Assembly (NCBI GenBank): GCA_024760905.1
Contig: CM045735.1
Location: 31,952,249 to 32,016,248, forward strand
Reading direction: 5' to 3'
DNA from: Plotosus lineatus
Lineage: Eukaryota; Chordata; Actinopteri; Siluriformes; Plotosidae
DNA length: 64,000 bases
A program made the translations under genes and the position numbers. The notes below the pieces were generated by a model that searched no databases, was not told the origin of the DNA, and was given only the letters and a program-made list of their open reading frames with translations. Positions 57,991 through 64,000 of the stretch are shown here, in pieces; the stretch's first letter is position 1; each line of letters begins with the position of its first letter.

Positions 57991-60695
57991 CTGCAGGTGT
58001 GGATGGGAAGAGAAATGGAGTAGGAGTCATCTTGAAGGAAGAGTTTGTCAGAAATGTTCTAGAAGTGAAAAGATTGTCAGATAGAGTGATGAGTCTCAAG
58101 TTAGAAATTGAAGGTGTAATGCTCAATGTTGTTAGTGCTTATGCCCCACAGGCAGGATGTGAGCTAGAAGAGAAGGAGAGATTCTGGAGTGACTAAGATG
58201 AAGTGATGCAGAGTACTTCCAGAGGTGAAAGAGTGGTCATTGGTGCAGACTTCAATGGACATGTTGGTACAGGCAACAGAGGGGACAAGGAAGTGGTGGG
58301 CAGATTTGGTATCCAGGACAGGAACGCAGAAGGACAGATGTTGATAGATTTTGCTAAAAGGATGGAAATGGCTGTGGTGAATACTTTCTTCCAGAAGAAA
58401 CAGGAGCATAGGGTGACTTATAAAAGCGGAGGTAGGAGCACACGGGTAGACTACATCTTGTGTAGGCGATGTAATTTGAAGGAAGTCAGTGACTGCAAAG
58501 TCATAGTGGGTGAGAGTGTTGCCAAACAGCATAGGATGGTGGTGTGCAGGATGACTCTGATGGTGAGAAAGGTAAAAAAGGCAAAGGCAGAGCAGAAGAC
58601 AAAGTGGTGGAAGCTGAAAAAGGAAGAGTGTCGTGTTGTCTTCAAGGAGGAGTTGAAACAGGCTTTGGGTGGCCAGGAAGTGCTTCCAAATGACTGGCCA
58701 ACCACAGCAAATGTGATCAGGGACACAGGTAGGAGAGTACTTGGTGTGTCCTCTGGAAGGAAAGTAGATAAGGAGACTTAGTGGTGGAATGAGGAAGTGC
58801 AGGAGTGTGTACAAAGGAAGAGGTTAGCTAAGAAGAAGTGGGACATGGAGAGGACCGAAGAGAGTAAACAGGAGTACAGGGAGACAAAGCGTAAGGCGAA
58901 AGTAGCAGTGGCTAAGGCCAAACAGAGGGCGTATGATGACTTGTATGATAGGTTGGATAGTCAAGAGGGAGAAAATGATCTATACAGGTTGGCACAGCAG
59001 AGAAATAGAGATGGGAAGGACGTGCAGCAAGTTAGATGGATAAAGGACAGAGAGGGAAATGTATTGACTGATGACAGAAGTGTGCTGGGAAGATGGAAAG
59101 AGTACTTTGAAGAGCTGATGAATGAGGAAAATGAGAGAGAAAAAAGAGTAAAAGAGGTGACCATTGAGGAACAGGATGTAGCAAAGATCAGTAAGGGTGA
59201 AGTAAGAAGGGCATTGAAGAGGATGAAGAATGGAAAGGCAGTTGGTCCTGATGATATACCTGTGGAGGTATGGAAGTGTCTAGGAGAGGTAGCAGTAGAT
59301 TTTCTGACAAGAACATTCAACAAGGTACTAGAGAGTGAGCAGATGCCGGAGGAGTGGAGGAGAAGTGTGCTGGTGCCCATTTTTAAGAACAAGGGAGACG
59401 TGCAGAGTTGCAGCAACCACAGAGGGATAAAGTTGATGAGCCATACGATGAAGTTATGGGAAAGAATAGTGGAAGCTAGACTAAGGGCAGAGGTCAGCAT
59501 TTGTGAACAACAGTTTGGTTTCATGCCAAGAAAGAGCACCACAGATGCAATGTTTGCTTTGAGGATGTTAATAGAGAAGTACAGAGAAGGTCAGAGGGAG
59601 CGACATTGTGCCTTTGTGGATCTGGAAAAAGCATATGACAGGGTGCCAAGAGAAGAACTGTGGTATTGCATGAGGAAGTCTGGCGTGGCAGAGAAGTATG
59701 TTAGAGTGGTGCAGGACATGTATGAGAGTTGTAAGACAGCGGTGAGGTGTGCCGTCGGTGTGACCGACGAATTCAAGGTGGAGGTGGGACTGCATCAAGG
59801 GTCAGCTCTGAGCCCCTTCTTGTTTGCTATGGTGATGGACAGGCTGACAGACGAGGTGAGACAAGAATCTCCATGGACTATGATGTTTGCAGATGACATC
59901 GTGATCTGTAGTGAGAGCAGAGAACAAGTGCAGGAAAATCTAGAGAGGTGGAGGTATGCCCTGGAAAGGAGAGGAATGAAGGTTAGCCTCAGAAAATCAG
60001 AATACATGTGTGTGAATGAGAAGGACCCAGGAGGAACGGTGATGTTACAGGGAGCAGAGATAACGAAGGTGGAGGATTTTAAGTACTTAGGCTCAACAAT
60101 CCAGAGCAATGGAGAGTGTGGAAAAGAGGTGAAGAAGCGTGTGCAGGCAGGCTGGAATGGTTGGAGAAAAGTGTCCGGTGTGATGTGTGATAGGAGAGTG
60201 TCAGCAAGAATGAAGGGAAAAGTGTACAAGACGGTGGTGAGGCCAGCAATGTTGTATGGATTAGAAACAGTGGCGCTGAGGAAAAGGCAGGAGGCAGAGC
60301 TGGAGGTAGCGGAGATGAAAATGTTGAGGTTCTCTCTGGGAGTAACGAGGATGGATAGGATCAGAAATGAGTATATCAGAGGGACAGCCCATGTAAGATG
60401 TTTTGGAGACAAAGTCAGAGAGACTAGATTGAGATGGTTTGGACGTGTACAGAGGGATAGTGAGTATATTGGCAGTAGGATGCTGAGGTTGGAACTACCA
60501 GGCAGAAGGCCTCGAGGAAGACCAAAGAAGAGATTTATGGATGTGGTGAAGGAAGACATGAAGGTCGTTGGAGTCAGAAAAGAAGATGCGGAGGACAGGG
60601 TGAGGTGGAGGCGGATGATTTGCTGTGGCGACCCCTGAAGGGAGCAGCCGAAAGTAAAAGAAGAAGAATAAGAAGAACTATTCAGGCACACCATG

Positions 60696-61176
60696 TCAAT
60701 ACATTATGCTTCCCCATAATAGTAAACTGCAAACATAATATTCATAAATAGCCATTGTCCTTCATATATCCTCAGAAGAGCATGCATGAACACATTTCGC
60801 CTTGAGCATAATTAATAAACACGGATTAGATGGAGTGTTCTAATAATAGTGTTTTTTCACCTTAAAACTCCAAAAATGTACAAATACATATGAGATATGC
60901 AGGGGACAAAATTTATGAATGTGTGTGTGTTTATAGACAGGACACTCAACAAAACCTTTCACAACATTGTTGAGAAGGATGAGTGCAGCTCTTGAGTTCT
61001 GGTTTGCAATTATACAGTTCTTGCTTATGGTGAAGGACGAGCAATTCATTCATCAAGTTAATTTCAGGGTGCATGATAAGTTGAGATAACTGGAAGTGGA
61101 AAGCAGCAATTCAAAACATTTGAAGGAATGCAAAACACTTATGCATGAACACAAAAATTATTGTAAGCAGAGTGTA
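60696..61176. other. Unique sequence
   Basis: Nothing recognised. Confidence 0.45.
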
Positions 61177-61369
61177 AGTGATACTTTGACTTACGAGTGT
61201 CCCTAATAGCAAATTTTCCACGATGTGAGCTTCAATCCCACAAAAAATTTGCCCCATCCAACGACTACATTTTTGAACTTATGAGCTCTGCTGGGGAAAT
61301 GGCTTTTTGGGGTCGATTCGCCTTGTATTCTTCCACGTGTATTCTGCCGCGCTCCAAGCACGCCATGTG

Positions 61370-61595
61370 CAGTGCTTCTTAATTATTTTCTATGATGCCC
61401 TCTATAGGAAGACCCCCCCCCCCCCCCAGTGCTCCGCACGTGACTATAAATAGTGTTTAGTGCACTTCATATTGTTTGCTCGGTGCTTTTTTCCTACACC
61501 ATAGCGCGACAATGAGAGCGCCACTGCTCACTACTTTAGCATGTACTCCAGGGTCCCCCCCCCCCCCCCGGCATCACACTGCGCCACCCACACTG
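61370..61595. mobile_element. hAT-like fragments, one in each direction
   Basis: CAGTGCTTCTTAATTATTTT at 61370 opens one fragment (same family as 52384). 61498-61595, in reverse, matches the 48132 fragment (CAGTGTGGGTGGCGCAGTGT, CATTGTCGCGCTATGGTG). C-runs at about 61418-61430 and 61555-61569. Confidence 0.6.
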
Positions 61596-61597
61596 TG

Positions 61598-61714
61598 TCT
61601 TCATCTCTACCGTGTGTTTGTGTGTATGTATGAGTGCCTCGTCTCTACCGTGTGTGTGTGCACGTGTGCGCCTCGTGTGTGTGCCTCGTCTCTACCGTGT
61701 GTGCCTCATCTCTA

Positions 61715-61776
<62 letters not shown>

Positions 61777-61789
61777 GCCTCATCTCTAC

Positions 61790-61823
<34 letters not shown>

Positions 61824-61920
61824 TGCCTCATCTCTACCATGTGTATGTGTGTGTGTGTGTGTGTGTGCGCGTGATCGTGCCTTGTCTCTCCCGGGTGTCT
61901 GTGCATGCCTCAGCTCTACC

Positions 61921-61965
<45 letters not shown>

Positions 61966-61976
61966 CACGTGCGCCT

Positions 61977-62043
<67 letters not shown>

Positions 62044-62064
62044 CTTCGTATCTACCGTGTGTGT
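61598..62064. repeat. TG-rich minisatellite with a CTCTACC-type anchor
   Basis: About nine units of GCCTC(G/A)TCTCTACC(G/A)TGTG, each followed by a variable run of TG. Anchors are visible at about 61602, 61656, 61687, 61705, 61776, 61826, 61880, 61910 and 62048. TG runs vary from 2 to more than 20 units. Confidence 0.9.
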
Positions 62065-62178
62065 GTCAGCTTATCAGTGTGAACATGATTACATATGACA
62101 TTTAACATACAGTTTTTCTTGTTTAGTCTTGTGTTATTATTATTTATTATTCATTAGTACTAATGTTAATATACATGT

Positions 62179-62250
62179 ATTATTATTATTATTACTATTA
62201 TTATTATTATTATTATTATTATTATCATCATCATCATCATTATTATTATC
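62179..62250. repeat. (ATT)n and (ATC)n microsatellite
   Basis: About 15 ATT units passing into 5 ATC units and back to ATT. Confidence 0.95.
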
Positions 62251-62565
62251 ATTTAATATATTAGTTCAAATATATGTGTTTGTGGCAGGTTATATGACTT
62301 TTGGGAGGGGGGACGGACTAATTGATTTATTATTATATATAATTATATATAATTTTGTTGCCTATGGGAATTTTTATTTCATCTAATGATCGTTTCCACT
62401 TATGAGCTTTCCCTTTTCCCTCGAAATGGATTCAATTCATAAGTTGAGGTACCACTGTATTTGTATGGTTTCAAGCAGGCTCATCCATGGATGTTATTGC
62501 GTTAAAAAAGTTTAAAGCAAATATGAGCTCTTAATTAATATAATTTGTATAATAATATAAATTCA

Positions 62566-62798
62566 CCGCCAGTGTAGCTAACTGGGTTATCAAAGGCCGG
62601 CCATGTCTATGGTGAGAGGCATGTAAAAGAACCATTGCTGACTTTCGTAAAAAGTAGGCTGCAAAGCCGTCAGCGTGTTTCTGTCCCTTGCTAAAAGGGT
62701 TGTGTCAGGAATCGCATCCGACTTAAAAGCATATACCAAATCAAATGTGCGAATGATTCGCTGTGGCGACCTCTGATACAGGGAAAAAGCCGAAATGA
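62566..62798 (+). repeat. SINE family A1, 5'-truncated
   Basis: Begins CAGTGTAGCTAACTGGGTTA, then the core, RTE 5'-like block (TGTGTCAGGAATCGCATCCG) and RTE 3'-like block (GCTGTGGCGACCTCTGA, AAAGCCGAAATGAA). Its tail passes into ATC repeats. Confidence 0.92.
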
Positions 62799-62800
62799 AC

Positions 62801-62832
<32 letters not shown>

Positions 62833-62853
62833 TTCATCATTATCATCATCATC
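62799..62853. repeat. (ATC)n microsatellite at a SINE tail
   Basis: About 17 ATC units starting exactly at the A1 SINE tail. Confidence 0.95.
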
Positions 62854-62875
62854 AATAATATAAATTCAGGGGCTC

Positions 62876-63250
62876 CCAAGTGGCGCATCAACAAGGTGCA
62901 TGACTATTAACCCGGGGATTGCTAATTCAACAATCTGATTTAATACCACAGCTATCTATGTGAGCTAATTGGCCGAGCTCTCCAGGTAGGGAGGGATGGA
63001 ATACGCTCACTTTCCTGTCACTCTCAACGATCGCCAGACACTAATGGGCATCTGGAGCCTCATTCGGACGGGGTGGACGGAAAGTGTGTTCGACCATCTC
63101 CAAAAGCATGCAGTTTGAAAAGAGGCGGGTGGCTAGCATTGCATGTCACGGAGGGGAATGTGTGCATGCTTTTGCTCCTCCCTGATCAGTAGTGGTTGTC
63201 TGACTGGGAAGGTAATCCTTACTGGGTGGGAATGGATACGACTGAATTAG
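62876..63250 (+). repeat. SINE-like family C, second copy
   Basis: Shares with 8783-9225: CACAGCTATCTATGTGAGCT, AATTGGCCGAGCTCTCCAGG, GCTAGCATTGCATGTCACGG, CTGGGTGGGAATGGATACGA. The head GGGGCTCCCAAGTGGCGCAT is clearer here and tRNA-like. TG repeats follow the end. Confidence 0.75.
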
Positions 63251-63637
63251 TGTGTGTGTGTGTGTGTGTGTGTGTGGGGGGTTCCAGCATATATCTTGCT
63301 TGTCCTCTGTGTTTTGCTTTTTGTTGTTGTTTTTTTTCCCCAGGAGATCGTACACTAAAAGTAATCTGACAGGTTTGTGTGATGGTAATGTATTCACTCT
63401 TACTCAGATTTCCAAGCAGTAAGATTTTCTTGCTCAGATTTTCTGCTTCAGTATATGCTGGTGTTGGAAAGGATGTGAGTCCAGATGAGGCTGTGAAAAG
63501 GAGCTGTCGTATCTCACTGACATTTATATTTGTTGTCTTTGTATCATCTTTTAGATTGATGCTGCTGCTCATAATGCCAAAGTTAAAAAAAAAAAAAAAA
63601 AACAATTAATGTGTAGTCAGAGTTCTGCATGTAGTAT

Positions 63638-63642
<5 letters not shown>
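63251..63642. other. Short (TG)n then unique sequence
   Basis: TG repeats at 63251-63276 and poly-A at 63585-63602. The rest is unrecognised; the open frames here reflect low-complexity sequence. Confidence 0.5.

Positions 63643-63730
<88 letters not shown>
63643..63730. repeat. (TA)n microsatellite
   Basis: About 44 uninterrupted TA units. Confidence 0.97.
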
Positions 63731-63733
<3 letters not shown>

Positions 63734-64000
63734 TCAGGTTACTCACTATAGCTTTTTCCCCACTTTATTTTGCATTAAAATAAATGTGGCCACTCCCCAT
63801 GTTATTACTAGAACGCTGACCTTCTGGTGCTTTTTCAATAAATATCCACAACAATGTCACGGTTAAATACCATTTGGCTTTGTTTTGATACAAAATCTGA
63901 TCAGGGTATGATTACATCAAAAAGAGTAAGAAGCAGCCATTGGGATACATGTAGGCAAAATGTCACAAAGGCAATTCGCACAAAATGTTGGGTGTCAACA

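Larger units (their letters stand above)
54967..57994 (-). mobile_element. L2/Rex1-type LINE nested inside the RTE LINE
   Basis: Reads on the minus strand from 57994 (truncated 5' end in the endonuclease) to a 3' end made of TTATC repeats (complement of ATAAGATAAGATAAG at about 54966-54985). It interrupts the RTE ORF between FKLFY and the GVDG-like continuation seen in the 37.5-kb copy. It is therefore younger than the RTE insertion. Confidence 0.93.
54616..60638 (+). pseudogene. RTE ORF2 (APE endonuclease and reverse transcriptase), two stops plus insertion
   Basis: The endonuclease begins at 54616 with a basic leader (RRRQRRRGGRRGRR), then GTLNVGTM and DILCVQETRWKG. It is cut by the L2 insertion and resumes at about 57995 with VGVILKEEFV. 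TAA at 58197-58199 (Leu in consensus position) and TAG at 58779-58781 (Trp in the other copy) are the only in-frame stops afterwards. Between and after them lie GADFNGHVG and STRVDYILC (endonuclease), KAVGPDDIPVEVWK, FVDLEKAYDRVP (first catalytic Asp), GLHQGSALSPFLF, FADDIVICSE (catalytic pair, 59885-59896) and a long C-terminal part ending at 60638. The 613-codon frame from 58797 is unbroken. Apart from these lesions it looks recently active. Confidence 0.95.
54489..60675 (+). mobile_element. RTE-clade LINE, near full-length, split by another LINE
   Basis: Flanked by a 20-bp target duplication with two mismatches (54469-54488 and 60676-60695; shared part CAGGCACAC). Without the nested L2-type LINE (54967-57994) it is about 3.16 kb, the usual RTE size. 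The 5' UTR contains GTGTCAGGAAGGGCATCCGA, CGGTCGAGGCCCGGGTTAAC. The 3' end is GCTGTGGCGACCCCTGAAGG, AGCAGCCGAAAG and an AAG-rich tail. It resembles the fish RTE elements often called Expander (from memory). Confidence 0.95.
61177..62457. mobile_element. Tigger-like ends enclosing hAT fragments and a minisatellite
   Basis: The right end (reverse complement) is CAGTGGTACCTCAACTTATG, next to TA. The left end is a decayed counterpart (GTGATACTTTGACTTACGAG). Between them are hAT-like pieces and TG-rich tandem repeats, and no coding remnant. It may be one Tigger MITE enlarged by later insertions. Confidence 0.6.

Noticed and set aside
61598..62064. CRISPR-like array of repeats and spacers
   Set aside because: Spacers are only TG runs of variable length, the genome is eukaryotic, and no associated genes exist.

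Overview
This window looks like gene-free, repeat-saturated euchromatin from a bony (teleost-type) fish. The evidence is the set of repeat families: several Tc1-like DNA transposons, pogo/Tigger-like and hAT-like elements, two RTE-clade LINEs of the kind widespread in fish, an L2/Rex1-type LINE, a chromodomain Ty3/gypsy remnant, and more than thirty copies of tRNA-headed SINEs. Very long AT, AC, AG and tri- or tetranucleotide tracts occur every few kilobases. I found no host protein-coding exon, rRNA or functional tRNA. All recognisable protein homology belongs to mobile elements, and every such ORF is broken or truncated. Family names come from memory of motifs, not from a database search.

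Layout. 0-9.5 kb: SINEs in both orientations, a near-perfect 100-bp-arm palindrome (4591-4791), a Tigger-like MITE and composite AT/AC tracts. 9.5-12 kb: two Tc1 elements of different families side by side. 12-24.6 kb: SINEs in unique AT-rich sequence, an unusual double-stem hairpin (12770-12866), and a long-inverted-repeat MITE (about 21.7-22.2 kb). 24.7-26.3 kb: a complete but frameshifted Tc1 element sitting in a TA tract. 26.3-37.4 kb: mostly unique sequence with SINEs, hAT and Tigger ends and a second copy of the MITE. 37.4-39.8 kb: a 5'-truncated RTE LINE inside a SINE, with a 15-bp target duplication. 40.3-43.8 kb: a Tigger and hAT cluster, including a CENP-B-like DNA-binding ORF. 43.95-46.1 kb: the 3' half of a chromovirus with its LTR. 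46.3-54.3 kb: SINEs with clear target duplications, a third member of the first Tc1 family, and hAT remnants. 54.5-60.7 kb: a near full-length RTE LINE interrupted by a 3-kb L2-type LINE on the opposite strand. 60.7-64 kb: Tigger and hAT remnants, a TG-rich minisatellite, and more SINEs.

How the parts fit together. The most informative observation is that one SINE family (called A1 here) is a mosaic. It has a tRNA-like head and an unidentified core, followed by about 60 bp matching the 5' UTR of the RTE LINE in this window, fused to about 45 bp matching that LINE's 3' end. A sister family (A2) has the same head and core but the AATGA-repeat tail of an otherwise different SINE (family B). This suggests modular tail exchange between SINEs and parasitism of the RTE machinery. 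Microsatellites and homopolymers recur at fixed places inside these SINEs, so retroposition appears to be seeding much of the simple-sequence load.
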